DNA from: Mytilinidion resinicola
Taxonomy: Eukaryota > Ascomycota > Dothideomycetes > Mytilinidiales > Mytilinidiaceae
NCBI RefSeq assembly: GCF_010093595.1
Contig: NW_022985451.1
Coordinates: forward strand, 447,710-511,709
DNA: 64,000 bases
Direction: 5' to 3'
Shown here piece after piece: positions 22,903-33,611 of this stretch (positions are counted from its first letter, which is position 1; every line of letters begins with the position of its first letter). Made by a program: the position numbers and the translations under genes. Under the pieces are notes generated by a model. It worked only from the letters and a program-made list of their open reading frames with translations. It was not told the origin of the DNA and made no database searches.

Positions 22903-23697
22903 TTATGGTGAAGGTTTCTTAGATCCTCTCCGTGTCTGCATAGGATGTATCTCGCCGACCCTATCCGTGAAAGGTGAGTAGGGCGCCGCAATGACATGGA
23001 GGGGTGCTCTCTGATCTCGAGAAGGCTCGCCCGAGCTCGGTCGCTGCCTCTGCTCTTCATGCAGCTTGTCGAGTGATTCGCCCACGATGTGGTATTTTGC
23101 CCAGTTGACTGGTGGAGTGCGGAATATATTTTGCGGGGCAGGCACTGGAGCGAATTTCGACTTCAGCTCGGGTGGCAACGTATCCGCAGAGTCCTTTCGG
23201 GTTTCATGCCGCCCGCCGGTTCCATTCGACATTCCGCCAGTGTCAGGGTCAGCGAGCGTAGGCGCCAGGATATTCGAGGCCGGGTTTGCAGACTGTAGTC
23301 GCCCGGCACGCAACTCGCGCACAAAGGCCTCGGGCTCGGCCACGGCGGCCGTCTTCAGTTTCTCGAGCGTCACGAGGTCGCGCTTGCTCTTCTCGCGCTG
23401 TAGTTGGAGCAGTGATATGGCGGACCGCATGGCAATGACATCGGGGTTCTCGCTCTCTGATATAGGCACCGGCGCGGGCTGCTTCATGAAGGTCGCGGGT
23501 TGCGGGGGGAGCACACGCTCTTCGCCATCGGCGTCTGCAGGCACAGTCGCCAGCTGGGCGAGGGTCGCAACGGGCGTGAGGGGCGAGACGGGCGGCCTCC
23601 GGGGCGAGCTCTCGCCAGAGTTGTAGTAGTCGTCGTAGCCGTCGTCGCGAGCGGGCGTCTCGTCGGGGGTGGGCGACGGAATCGTCACGGCGGGCAT
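22903..23697 (-). CDS. Conserved fungal hypothetical protein
   Basis: Uninterrupted 264-residue frame from an ATG at 23697. The N-terminus is Pro/Ser/Asp rich and likely disordered (PSPTPDETPARDDG). A predicted helical or coiled-coil segment (about residues 90-135, MRSAISLLQLQREKSKRD) follows. The C-terminal third contains a conserved-looking block, NIFRTPPVNWAKYHIVGESLDKLHEEQR, then a basic tail. No enzyme or DNA-binding motif is recognised. Codon composition is strongly GC3, unlike the flanking intergenic DNA. The function is unknown to me. The pattern (disordered ends around one helix and one motif) suggests a scaffold or complex subunit, but that is inference. Confidence 0.75.
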   Translation of the reverse strand: MPAVTIPSPTPDETPARDDGYDDYYNSGESSPRRPPVSPLTPVATLAQLATVPADADGEERVLPPQPATFMKQPAPVPISESENPDVIAMRSAISLLQLQREKSKRDLVTLEKLKTAAVAEPEAFVRELRAGRLQSANPASNILAPTLADPDTGGMSNGTGGRHETRKDSADTLPPELKSKFAPVPAPQNIFRTPPVNWAKYHIVGESLDKLHEEQRQRPSSGEPSRDQRAPLHVIAAPYSPFTDRVGEIHPMQTRRGSKKPSP

Positions 23698-23983
23698 GGT
23701 GGAGGAGGAGTGGCGGGCCTCACAGCCAGCGGGTCACGACGCGGATGGCCAGGGCTTAGCGCAGCTCCGAGACGCCACGCGGCGAGGCTGGTGAAGACGA
23801 GGGACACGCACGATGCTGGCCGGCAGCGCGAGATGAGGTGTCCACGAGAGGGCTAGCGATGGCGTTGCGAGGTTGAGATTGGCCTCGCCTAGAGTATGCG
23901 TGCAACGTTGGGCCAGCGTGCACCTGCGGCTTCGAGAGTCACGGTGCAGCAGTGGCGTCCGGCCGGAGGACGAGAAGAGACAA

Positions 23984-24244
23984 GGCCCAAGGGCTAGGCA
24001 AGCAATTCGTTGCCACGCCAGACACCAAAATCTCCCGATCCCACCAAAGTCATCCACTTCAACAACGAATATCTCAACGGCAAACAAAAGGCTTGCTCTA
24101 TAACTCCAGGCCAGATAGAAATTTACTCTGGGAATCTGGATCTCAGTTTTGCGAAATAGGTCTCCTCCCGCTGTCGAGCTAGTTGTCTCTGAACACAGGG
24201 TATCATTTGGCGTGGCAACGAATTGCTCGCCTAGCCCTTGGCCC
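23984..24244. repeat. Inverted repeat, 37-bp arms, 187-bp loop
   Basis: The left arm (23984-24020) and the reverse complement of the right arm (24208-24244) agree at all but about three of 37 positions, sharing the core AAGGGCTAGG and CAATTCGTTGCCACGCCA. The loop has no evident gene. It could be a fold-back element or MITE remnant; no clear target duplication was found at the outer edges. Confidence 0.7.
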
Positions 24245-24271
24245 ACGGTCGCCTAGCGAGCTGGCTTCGTG

Positions 24272-24325
24272 AGGTGCTGTAGGTGCTGTAGGTGCTGTAG
24301 GTGCTGTAGGTGCTGTAGGTGCTGT
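24272..24325. repeat. 9-bp minisatellite, six perfect copies
   Basis: The unit AGGTGCTGT is repeated six times without error, directly beside the right arm of the inverted repeat. Perfect copies imply recent expansion and likely length polymorphism. Confidence 0.9.
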
Positions 24326-25805
24326 GTTGCTGCGAGAGGCCTCCCCGCGCGCAGAGACAGCAATCGGCAGTGCGCAATCGTGAATCGGGCGGGAACACGC
24401 TAGGCAAACGGGCCGAGAACCTGGGAAGACGTCGCGCACGACCCGGCTGCTGTCCCACGACGACTTCCCGACCCGTGAACGTCACGTCAACTCCATCATG
24501 TGCGGCACACTTCTCCCGCTAGCAACCCGAGATTCTGCGTTCCTGGACCGTCGCCCGGCGATTTCTCGATTGGTCACGCACCATAGAAAGCTGGCTGCTT
24601 GGGCCGCTCCTATTGGACTGTCCTGATTGACCGTGGCCTCTCGCGCGGCGCAAGCCTCTCCGCCAAAGGAAAACGTCATGGCGATACGGTCCACACTCGG
24701 GGCGCCGAGAGCCACTGCAGCAGGCGTGTGGGCGACACGTTGGGCTGCCGTGCCTCTCATCCACGCTGCCCCTCATCCACGCTGCCCAGAGTTGGTCGAG
24801 GGCGGTGACCAGCGCGAGGAGCCTCACTCCCGCACATCACCGATGCTGCCAGGTAACGAACCAGCTTCTCCCGAGTCGCGGCTTCCAGGCGCGTCTCCAG
24901 CTCCACCATGCCGTGCCGCGCTGCCAGTCAGTGCCGTGTGGCTTGCTTCCCGCACAGCTGGACGTCTTCTCCACTTCCCTCTCCTGTGCAAGATCGCCGC
25001 GCCGCTATCATTTCCCAAGCCATGAAAATAATGACGGCGCGCCGCACAGGGAGCTGCATCCCTCGAAGCCGTGTCATAAAAACAGGCTAACTTGGCAAAG
25101 CGCTTGCCAGCGCTTGCCTGTGATAGCTGATGGCACAAGGGGAACCCATCAGCTTCGATTATCGACTACCGCAACCACTGTCCCAGCACCCGGTAAGCTC
25201 TGTGATCCGAGTATCTGCGGGTCCAGATCTCGCACCTTCCTTGTCACCTGTATCGATCAAAGTCGTAAGCCTCCGTTGGCAGTCCTAGCAAGGGATCTGT
25301 CGCAGCTTGTGGGCTTTTGTGCGAGGGAAACGCCTAGGTTCCCAGAGCAGATCCCGTATCAGAAGCTCTCATTCGTTCCACCAGAATGCCGGAGACCACC
25401 GTGACGGACTGCTGGTAACCTAACATGCCGTAAATGCGAGCTGCCACCTGCCAGCTACCAGGTGTGCCGTGCAGGCTTAAACTCCGCGAAGCAGCTGGCA
25501 GCAGCCCGTCCGTATTCTTGCAAGCTGCATCCTTGTTATCCCTCCCCCCGTTTTCCTTCCTCGTCCCTTTCGCGTCCGTGTTCTTCGTGTCCCAGTCGCC
25601 ATCCTCCGCAGCCTCTTCCGCTGTCTCACTTTTCCTGCTTCCCACTGCCACATTTCTGACTTTGCTTTGATCCTTTTCAATGGTGTTTTGCGTGAGTTGA
25701 GATATCGGCATCTTTAGCCAAGTAAGAAATCAATGACTCTCGTCGGCGGCGCGCTAACTCACCGGCTGCTAGTCCATCTCGTCCGTTCGTTACAAGTGGT
25801 CCAAC

Positions 25806-27665
25806 ATGTCTCGAGTTGACATCAATAGTCTCGCTTCCCCGCGAATTCCAAAACTTCAAGTCAGAAATCGCACACCGTTGGACCAGGCATCAATATTGAC
25901 AACCTCGAGCGGAGAGCCGAAAGAAAGCGAAGACCCCGACGCCATCACTTCAATAGTCCCACGAGACGAGAATCCTCTTCGTCACTCTACCGGGAGCTCA
26001 TCTTCACGTCTAAACTTGGAACGCAAACCATCCGCAACTACGACTCTTGCTAGCAATGTCTCCAGCTCTGTATCGAAAAGCCCGAAGAAAGGAAAGAAAA
26101 AGGGCCCCTCTGTATTTGGCTTTTTGACATTGAAAGAACCCTCACAAACGGCGCTTGAGCAGTTCGCTGAGAGGACACGCCAGCAAGCCGCTGAAAAGGC
26201 TGGATCACACAATATGGGCCGCATCAGCGCCGTGGGACTACCCGGCGTGTCTACCCAAAAACTGCCACCAACGGTTCCCAAGGTCAATTCAAAATGGGAT
26301 GGAATCCCAGAGTCCGTCAAGGCTAAAGAGGCGGCACAACGCAAAAGCATATCCATGTCTAAACGAGGCAGCCAAACACTAGAAGGCACATATAGCACCA
26401 GGTTCATGAACCACTCGAATGGCAGTTTCAACCCTCCCCACTCGCTCGCATCATCAGCTGGCTCTCTAAAGAACGCACAAAGGCCGCCATCCCTCACTCC
26501 GAGTGTTTCCAGTTCAGGAAGCGGACAGAGAGACCTCGTACTGCGCTATGCAAATCGACCTGTCGGTATATTTGACCCCGCAGCAGCTGGACTCAAAACT
26601 AGGGCGTCTTTGACATCGCCATCCATGTCCTCTTTGCCCGAGATTTCCTACTTCTTTCCGAGCGATGCGCATGGACCTAGTGGAGCTACTGAAGGAACTC
26701 CACCCGATAATCAACCAATGACACCCAAAGATCTGTCACTAGACACAACCTCCAAGGATTCGAAGGTCGTATCCACCAGTGTTGATGATGTTGCCTGGGT
26801 GGCGCGATCGCCGACGTTGGTTGACTTCAGTACTGACTCAAAGATTGTGGACACGCAAACCATTATGAAGAGAATATCATTGAATCAGGGCTTCCTTGCA
26901 GGAGAAGCACAAGAAGTGGTTTTACCAGACGAAGACGATGAATCAGTTCTGGGGCCGCCATCAGTGGTGGATGATACAGCCAGTGAAGTGAACGCAGAGC
27001 CGCTGCTGAACCCCGAGTCTACAACTGGAATGGAGCCCACAGCAGGATATCTGCTATTAACGAATGAACCGGCCCCAACAGGCGAACTAGAGACGGTGCT
27101 TGAAGCAATAGAGCCAGGACTAGAATTATCTAAGTTAAAGGATTCTCGATCAGAATCAAAAGATTCTCCGGTCGCAGATACACCAGCAATCCCGACAAAG
27201 AATCCAAATCGCTACTCCTCGCCCACATCGCCAGCAAGCACGCGCACCAACTTCAGCCGCCCGCTCTCTTACCAGCCACCTCTAGAAACGAAAGTCCCTT
27301 CACGGCCCTCGAGCGCTAGGACTATCCTGCCGACCTCGTCTTTGGATACACCTACTATTCTAGAAGCCACTACAACGGATGAAGCTGTTGTTAACGTCGC
27401 CCCGTCGAACCGGAACAACCACTTCCGACAGTACAGCATCGATGACACGGCATCAATAGCAGATTCCGTGGCCGCTAGCTCCATCGCGCCATCTGAGATG
27501 AGCGCGCGATGGTTTCAGTCGCCGCGCGAGCGGCTTGGGCTCGGAGGTAGAATCAAAAAGAACGACGTGCTGCCCTGGGAGATGGGGCTTGGCGAGCGGG
27601 ATGCGGCGGACAGAAAGAATAGTAAGCGGAACAGGCTGAGTCTGTTTGGGAAGAGCGCAGCTTGA
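25806..27665 (+). CDS. Conserved fungal hypothetical protein, Ser/Thr-rich
   Basis: Single exon of 619 residues from an ATG (context ACAATGTC-like) to TGA. It is mostly disordered and Ser/Thr/Pro rich, with phospho-site-like SP and TP motifs. A basic patch SPKKGKKKGPSVFGFLTL near residue 95 is followed by a helical EQFAERTRQQAAEKAG segment. The centre is acidic (DEDDESVLGPPSVVDD). The C-terminal block (PSEMSARWFQSPRERLGLGG, then KNDVLPWEMG) looks conserved. No catalytic domain or transmembrane segment is seen. The architecture resembles fungal regulatory or cytoskeleton-associated proteins of unknown function. I do not assign a role. Confidence 0.8.
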   Translation: MSRVDINSLASPRIPKLQVRNRTPLDQASILTTSSGEPKESEDPDAITSIVPRDENPLRHSTGSSSSRLNLERKPSATTTLASNVSSSVSKSPKKGKKKGPSVFGFLTLKEPSQTALEQFAERTRQQAAEKAGSHNMGRISAVGLPGVSTQKLPPTVPKVNSKWDGIPESVKAKEAAQRKSISMSKRGSQTLEGTYSTRFMNHSNGSFNPPHSLASSAGSLKNAQRPPSLTPSVSSSGSGQRDLVLRYANRPVGIFDPAAAGLKTRASLTSPSMSSLPEISYFFPSDAHGPSGATEGTPPDNQPMTPKDLSLDTTSKDSKVVSTSVDDVAWVARSPTLVDFSTDSKIVDTQTIMKRISLNQGFLAGEAQEVVLPDEDDESVLGPPSVVDDTASEVNAEPLLNPESTTGMEPTAGYLLLTNEPAPTGELETVLEAIEPGLELSKLKDSRSESKDSPVADTPAIPTKNPNRYSSPTSPASTRTNFSRPLSYQPPLETKVPSRPSSARTILPTSSLDTPTILEATTTDEAVVNVAPSNRNNHFRQYSIDDTASIADSVAASSIAPSEMSARWFQSPRERLGLGGRIKKNDVLPWEMGLGERDAADRKNSKRNRLSLFGKSAA

Positions 27666-28512
27666 TTGATATTCACGTGAAAGACGATGGAAATGAGCCC
27701 AGGGTTATGATTTTTCCGCAGGGCGCTTTGCAGGCGCATCAGACGTACTTCAACGAATATGCCGACGAGGTGCGGTTCCGGGGTTTTCTAGAACTGTTTT
27801 GGGATTGGATTTAATGAATCAGCTATAAATGGAAAAAGGGTAATGTTTGCTGGGTTTCTTTCTCGCCGAGACTTTTCTTGTTTCTCAGGCTTGGTGTGGT
27901 TGGATTTTTGAATACCCAGTCGCGCCAGCGGCAATACTTTTGGCCCTGGGCTTGATGAAGTAGATGCCGGACATAATATAATGTGGAATATCGCTTATAC
28001 GCAATTTGATCTCTCATCAGCTGCCGACGACTATTCTACATCTTGACATTCAATCTTAGCATGAGCAGTGAGTTTAAAGAGAGCACGTGACAGTGACACT
28101 AGCTGAAGACCACAGGCTAATGGAAGGGATATCTGCCTTCATTGAAGGCTACAGTGGCGGGCTGGAGCCTGATTTATTGCTGTTGGTCGCAAGGTTGATG
28201 CATGAAGTGACGCTGTTTCATCGTCTCTGGCGTCTTCTGCCTGTTCTAGAAGTGGCCGAGCGAATCGCCGACGAGATTCACCAAACATGCCAAACACGGC
28301 CTCCATCCGAGCCGACTCTGCTTCCAACCCCCAACCTCGCCCATCCTCCTCCTTGCCTCCACTCAATCCACACTACACCATGGCCGCCGCCACTCCTGAC
28401 TGCTGAGTAGACACGTGCTGCGCTTCTGCAGTCTTGTACGCGTGCGTGTAGACTCGACCTCGACACTCGCTTCCAACGACAACCACCCCCGTCTCGCCGG
28501 AATCCCGCAGCC
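27666..28512. other. Intergenic, no conserved gene seen
   Basis: About 850 bp. A frame of about 95 codons starting at an ATG near 28120 is amphipathic in character but matches nothing I know. It lies in the presumed 5' leader of the next gene, so an upstream ORF is possible. Confidence 0.45.
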
Positions 28513-29250
28513 ATGTACATAACCTCCGAGCTGTTCACGACCGAACCTGCCTCTTCAAACCAGTCTTCCTCCACGGACTGGAACGCCATGTCAGACTGGC
28601 CTGAGAACTCTCTCTTCCCGGCCAGTCTGGGCAAGAGGAAGAGGAACACAGATGGGTACACGGAGAACGCATTCTCTTCGTACTCGAACCAGGCCAACGG
28701 AAGCCCCTACAATTACAACCTCGAGGCAGCGTTAAATCCACGCCAGACCCTTTTGCGAACCCGCTCGTTGCCAGTCTCGCACAACGACATCCGCATCTTT
28801 CACACGGCCCACCTGCCCCCGGGTCCTCGCTCCCTCTTCTCACACGATATGCCACTCGCCGGCAGTAGCAGCTATCAGCCGCCACGTCTAGACTTGGACG
28901 GCCCGCCAAATCCTAAACATCGCCGCAAAATCCTCCCACCGAAAGCCTCCCGTGTCGCCCCCCTCGCCACTACAACGGCCAACCCAGCAACCTCAAAACC
29001 ATCTTCACACGACCTTCGTTCCTGCAAGATTTGCCACAAAGCACCAACTCGGAATCGCGATCTGGAGACCTACATATCGTGCCAGGCGTGTGGAGAACGG
29101 GCGTGCCAGATCTGCACCCGAATGTGCGAGGGCGGGTGTGCGAAGCTGGTGTGCAGCGCGTGCTGTAAGGAGGTGGGCAATGATGGCGACGCTTGGTGTG
29201 TTCGCTGCGTAGAGAAGAAGGAGGTTGGAGCTGGAGATCGGATGGTCTAA
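28513..29250 (+). CDS. Zinc-finger (treble-clef/PHD-RING-like) hypothetical protein
   Basis: Single exon, 245 residues. The N-terminal two thirds are disordered (Ser, Pro, Asn rich) with a basic GKRKRN patch. The C-terminal 70 residues carry eight or more ordered cysteines: CKIC, then SCQAC, CQIC, C-x3-C, VCSACC and WCVRC. The spacing is compatible with two zinc sites in a PHD/FYVE/RING-like fold. No His in a RING position is evident, so the exact class is open. Such proteins are usually chromatin or lipid readers or ubiquitin-related, but no further inference is safe. The start ATG at 28513 follows a C-rich leader (..CCCGCAGCC). Confidence 0.75.
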   Translation: MYITSELFTTEPASSNQSSSTDWNAMSDWPENSLFPASLGKRKRNTDGYTENAFSSYSNQANGSPYNYNLEAALNPRQTLLRTRSLPVSHNDIRIFHTAHLPPGPRSLFSHDMPLAGSSSYQPPRLDLDGPPNPKHRRKILPPKASRVAPLATTTANPATSKPSSHDLRSCKICHKAPTRNRDLETYISCQACGERACQICTRMCEGGCAKLVCSACCKEVGNDGDAWCVRCVEKKEVGAGDRMV

Positions 29251-29894
29251 ATCTTTCTACTCTCCTGGAACGGCCTGAATACCTTCGATATCGCCGACGA
29301 CTTTTAGGCCGAAGAGGGCACGGACGACCGTACAACCATCGGTTTCCCAAGAGAAAGAGGCTTTTCCATACGGCTGGCCACCTGGACTTTTTTCTGTCTT
29401 ATTCCGTTGGATTCAGCGATCGAGTTTTGGAGACTTGGACGTGATTTCCAGCATTGGCGTTAGCATTGTTGGGATACTAGGACTCTCACGACTTCCTTTA
29501 CTTCTTTTCGATTCCATTCTCGGCATTTTATACCCCAACCGCACGTGTCAGACAGCACAGGTCTGTAGGGCTTCCAGTACATTGACGGATGCCCTGACAA
29601 AGCTTGCGGAGAGTTTCCGGTTCGACTCTCTTTAGTAAATGTCATGGGGCGGAGCGTCATATATTACCACCATTTACCCAGCAGCATAGCACAGGATAGC
29701 GTAGCCAGTCATGTATCAATGAGAACAAACAGTTGTAGCAGAGAAATAATTCAAGCACTCATGTTCTTCCACTCGCTTCGTTTTGTGATATCTGCCAACG
29801 TCGTCACTTCTCCACCTCTTCACCCTCAAAGCTTTTCTTCCCTTACCGCCAGCCTAATATACACCTCACACTTCCTATCGTCGACGCCTTCTTC
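29251..29894. other. Intergenic, no gene seen
   Basis: About 640 bp between the zinc-finger gene and the first recognisable residues of the acyl-CoA dehydrogenase pseudogene. The missing N-terminal half of that gene could not be found here. Confidence 0.5.
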
Positions 29895-30904
29895 ACGGAG
29901 AGGGTTGGGTCGGACGTTGCCAATATTGCTTGCCTGACAGAAAAGTAAATGTGGGACATTTTACGTCGTTACTGGGCAAAAGAAATGGTACCTTTCTAGG
30001 ATCTCTCACCAAGTATACTTTCAATAACAGAATCGGCCAATAGGATTACGAATGGGATTTGGTGCGACTGCGTGACCATGGCAGTACGCACGGGTGGACC
30101 TGGCTCTGGCGCAAATGGCTTGTCACTTCTTCTCGTTCCTCTGAAAGATGCTGAAGGCGTCACAATGCGGCGGTTCAAAGTAGCGGGACATGTTGCAGCG
30201 GGCACGACATTCATCGACCTTGACGAGGTCAAGGTTCCGGCGTCCAATTTGATTGGCGAAGAAATCAGGGAATGAGATATATCATGACCAATTTCGATCA
30301 TGAACGGCTCTCAATATGTATTGGAGGTACAAGACAAGCAAGAGTGGCGCTAGGAGCGGCTATGGAATACGTGATGCAGAGAGAAGCATTTGGGAAGACT
30401 CTAGTTGACCAGCCGGCTGTGAGACATCGTTTGGCGATCTGTGGTGGTATGGTTGAGGCACAATGGAGCTGGATTGAGCAGATGACATACATGATGAGCA
30501 AGATGGAGAAAGTGGAGGTGAATTGTTTACTTCCCCAACGTAAAGATATCCACTGACCATTGCGATCCTTGCTGCAGGCAGATCAGGAACTTGGAGGCCT
30601 TACGGCTCTGGTGAAAGCCCAGACAGGCCACATTTTGAGTGAATGCGCGCAGTGTGCAGTATTGCTTTTTGGGGGGAAGGGCTACACAAGGACGGGGCAG
30701 GGAGAGTTAGTTGAACGTAGGTATTTTCGAATCTTCCACCTTTATCATGGATGCTTATTTTGAAAGGCCTATCGCGAGGTGCCCGGGACTCGTATCCCCG
30801 GAGGTAGTGAGGACGTGCTTTTGGATTTGTCAGTTAGACAGCTGGTAAAGAACTACAAGAATAAGATTGAAGCGCTACAGAAAGATGCAAGTCCTAGATT
30901 GTAG
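29895..30904 (+). pseudogene. Acyl-CoA dehydrogenase pseudogene, C-terminal half with frameshifts
   Basis: Recognisable acyl-CoA dehydrogenase text begins at TERVGSDVANI (29895). It shifts frame at about 29946 and continues CGTFYVVTGQKKW, crosses a 56-bp intron (29988-30043) into ITNGIW, then RTGGPGSG and the flavin/substrate-domain end LDEVKVP. A one-base loss at about 30262-30264 moves the frame again before MRYIMTNFDHERL and the helical domain (REAFGKTLVDQPAVRHRL). A phase-breaking junction follows near 30720-30770 before IPGGSEDVLLDL. The first half of the protein is missing. This is a decayed paralogue beside an intact acyl-CoA dehydrogenase, and marks the left edge of the catabolic cluster. 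Confidence 0.85.
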
Positions 30905-31225
30905 ATATCGATGGCGCGTAGTTAAAGGAAATTGACAGGATGACTGCGTGGACGCCATAATAAATACTCTATACAGATTCCCATATATTGCTGTTTTCTC
31001 TTGTTAGATTTCTTATGTTCACTATCACAGGAGTGACCTGAAATACTCATCCCTGCTAGATCTTAGGGTAGGTAGGTAGGCTAGTTGTAGCCTCGGTAAT
31101 AACTGCTACACCTCAGTCTACCTTCCGAGAAATCCAATGGTGGCTTTGTGACTTCAGCGAGATAGTTGCTCTTATAGAAGTCGCATCATTTTCTCTCTTT
31201 AGCAACAACCTCTCATTTTACAACG
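30905..31225 (+). promoter_or_regulatory. Promoter of acyl-CoA dehydrogenase 1, with CCTCGG
   Basis: The 321 bp before the ATG contain CCTCGG at 31091-31096 within AGCCTCGGTAATA. That 13-mer recurs in reverse complement in the carrier/acyl-CoA dehydrogenase 2 promoter. CCTCGG is the core reported for FarA/FarB in Aspergillus. Confidence 0.5.
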
Positions 31226-32635
31226 ATGGATACTTCTATCGACCCCGCCCTCCAACAATACCTCATTGATATTGATAATTTCATAGCGAAGGAAATCACA
31301 CCACTACAACAATCAAATGACAACAACCGATTTTTTGATCATCGTCGTGAGGCTGCTCGCACGAATTGGAACTCTACCCCGCACGCCGGGCTTCCAAGTG
31401 AGGACTGGGAGGATCTCTTAGCCGAGGCCCAAAGGCGTGCAGACAAAGCTGGTTTCTATCGCTTCAGCCTACCCGCCAAATACGGCGGTAAGGATAGTAG
31501 CAATCTATGGATGGCCGTGATACGTGAGCATCTAGCGGCTCGCGGATTGGGCCTATTTAACGACTTACAAAATGAGCACAGTATCGTGGGTAACTTTCCT
31601 GACCTCATTGTGCTCGACACTTTTGGAAACCAAGCACAAAAGGAAGAGTTTATATGGGGAAGATTGAATGGGACAAGGAGCACTACCTTTGGTCTTACAG
31701 AGCCTGAGCATGGGAGTGATGCAACACATATGAGTACGCGGGCCGTTACAGAGACCAGGAATGGAGTCGAAGGCTGGCGCCTTGATGGAGTGAAGGCATG
31801 GCAGACTGGCATGCATAAGGCGACGCACTGCATCATCTTTGCCAGAACAGCTGGAAAAAATGGAGATGCGAAGGGCATCACAGCGTTTATTGTACCTGCA
31901 ATGGCAGATGGGGTCAAGATCGAATCGTATGAGTGGTAAGCAGCCCCTCACTCTGTCTATGTACGGCGATTTGAAAACTAATAAAGCGCCCTTAGGACTT
32001 TCAATATGCCCACCGATCATGCGACAGTCTCATTCACGAATGTCTTCATTCCCGTATCCGCTGTCTTGGGTCCCATCGGTGGAGGCCTTTCCCTCGCCCA
32101 AGCATTCGTCCACGAGAACCGGATCCGTCAAGCTGCTTCATCTCTTGGCGCAGCCGATTATTGCATTAGAGAGTCAATAAAATATGCTAGACAGCGCAAA
32201 CCATTCGGCACCGATCTAGCCAAAAACCAAGGAATCCAGTTTCCCATAGTAGAACTGGCAACACAGGTGGAAATGCTCCGACTTCTAATTCGGCAGACAG
32301 CGAATAGGATGGACAAAATGAGGCGCCAGGAAATCGAGTCTGTTCTAAGTGACAAGGTCAGTATGTGCAACTATTGGGCAAACCGACTTTGTACACAGGC
32401 TGCAGACCAAGCTATGCAGGTATGCTATTCGACTCCGACCAAGTTTGGCCTTGCTCACGATTCATAGGTACATGGCGCCATTGGATATAGTCGGCACAAG
32501 CAGTTTGAACATATATATCGCCACCATAGACGATATCGGATCACAGAAGGGAGCGAGGAGATTCAGATGCGCAAAGTAGCGGCATATCTATTTGGCTATG
32601 TAGGATCACGGAAAGCAGAATTATCTGGACTCTAG
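31226..32635 (+). CDS. Acyl-CoA dehydrogenase 1
   Basis: Three exons (31226-31935, 31996-32419, 32468-32635), introns of 60 and 48 bp, 433 residues, full length for the family. N-terminal helical domain, then the flavin-binding FGLTEPEHGSDATHM (near 155), the beta-domain (KAWQTGMHKATH; the usual KxWxTxA), and the C-terminal helices with QRKPFGTDLAKNQGIQFPI and VHGAIGYSRHKQFEHIYRHHR plus ITEGSEEIQMRKVAA. It introduces the alpha-beta double bond into acyl-CoA with FAD as cofactor. No mitochondrial presequence is visible, and the C-terminus ends SGL, a weak PTS1-like tripeptide, so peroxisomal location is possible. The chain-length class cannot be read. It lies next to a dead paralogue. Confidence 0.92.
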
Positions 32636-33297
32636 AATAAAATCATTAGACTGGTAGATGGGCTTGCGAGCACTTAACTGTGAAGTTCATAATTGTGAAT
32701 ACTTCATACCCATGTAGTTTCTTGATTCATATCAAAAACCACCTGTTTTCGAGTTTGAATCGCAATTATACGGCTTCTAACAGGTAATTTATCACGTTTT
32801 CTGGAGCCAAGAGACGAAAATATTGAAAGAGGAGTGAACTAGAGGTATTCTCAATATGAATTTGAGAAGGAATATCTCTTTAATCCAAATGTACATTGAC
32901 TATTACCACCGTTTCCACTCCGTAAAACAAATTAGCGTCAAATGGAGGTTTATGTTATGAACTGACCGTTCAACCGACATGTGATGCCTAAAGATACCTC
33001 GACTGAGGGGTTCCAAGAGGGAGACCCGTACGGTTAGGTTTTATCACAATGGGGGTTTCTACTTAACCGGCAGGTAACTACGCTTGAGGCTAACTCAAGA
33101 CGTGAGGATCGCGGATATCAAAGTAGACGTTGGAAGGGTTCAAGGTGGCTTCAATAGTTCGGAGTATGTGTAAGAAATAGACTTGTATCAATCTGGGTTC
33201 GTTCAAATAGATAACATAAGGGTTGCCGTGAAGCTTAGGAATAAGCTTCGTAACTTAAGTTAAGTACGAGGGAGAGAAGCAACATAGGAAATCCTCC
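32636..33297. other. Intergenic, no gene seen
   Basis: About 660 bp of AT-rich sequence between acyl-CoA dehydrogenase 1 and the first solo LTR. No coding frame is convincing; it could contain decayed element sequence. Confidence 0.4.
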
Positions 33298-33611
33298 ACT
33301 CAGGTTGAAAATTGATGTGAACTCTGCTTGTATTGTAGTGGCCGTACGGGCCGAATATATACTAATAGGAAATGGCCCACCCCCTAGGTCTTATCAGCTC
33401 AGCTGAATAGAGGCCAGCTGAAAGGAATGGACACAGCTGAGAGGACCCTGGTGTAGCTGAACAGAGGGCCTCGCCACGCTGAGTGCGTGCTAGTAGCAAC
33501 CAATCAAAGACCGAGAATCAAGGAGAGAGAAAAGGGGGGGAGTGCCTGTACGTAGGTGACCGTGAACCGTATGAGTTGTTGATCCTAGGTTGTAGCTGTT
33601 ACAACCCGAGT
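33298..33611. mobile_element. Solo LTR-like element, copy 1 (5-bp target duplication CCTCC)
   Basis: 314 bp with ends ACTCAGGTTG and CAACCCGAGT, flanked by direct CCTCC repeats (33293-33297, 33612-33616). The ends (about 40 bp each side) match copy 2 at 36.4 kb. The core TTGTATTGTAG ... TATATA resembles copia-type LTRs and is shared with the LTR at 46.5 kb. The middle has repeated AGCTGA motifs. There are no coding genes, so it is a solo LTR or non-autonomous element, upstream of the acyl-CoA synthetase gene. Confidence 0.75.

Larger units (their letters stand above)
23698..25805. other. Gene-poor 2.1-kb region between divergent genes
   Basis: It separates the starts of the hypothetical genes at 23697 (minus) and 25806 (plus). 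It holds an inverted repeat (23984-24020 / 24208-24244) and a 9-bp minisatellite (24272-24325). A pyrimidine-rich stretch near 25540-25640 probably belongs to the promoter of the plus-strand gene. Overlapping frames of up to 199 codons look like chance in GC-rich DNA. Confidence 0.5.

Noticed and set aside
25434..25711. Frames of 60-125 codons in the pyrimidine-rich stretch before the gene at 25806
   Set aside because: Low-complexity promoter-like sequence; no conserved text on either strand.
28120..28410. About 95-codon frame (MEGISAFIEGYSGG..) before the zinc-finger gene
   Set aside because: Helix-like start but Pro/His-rich random tail and no known family; possibly an upstream ORF only.
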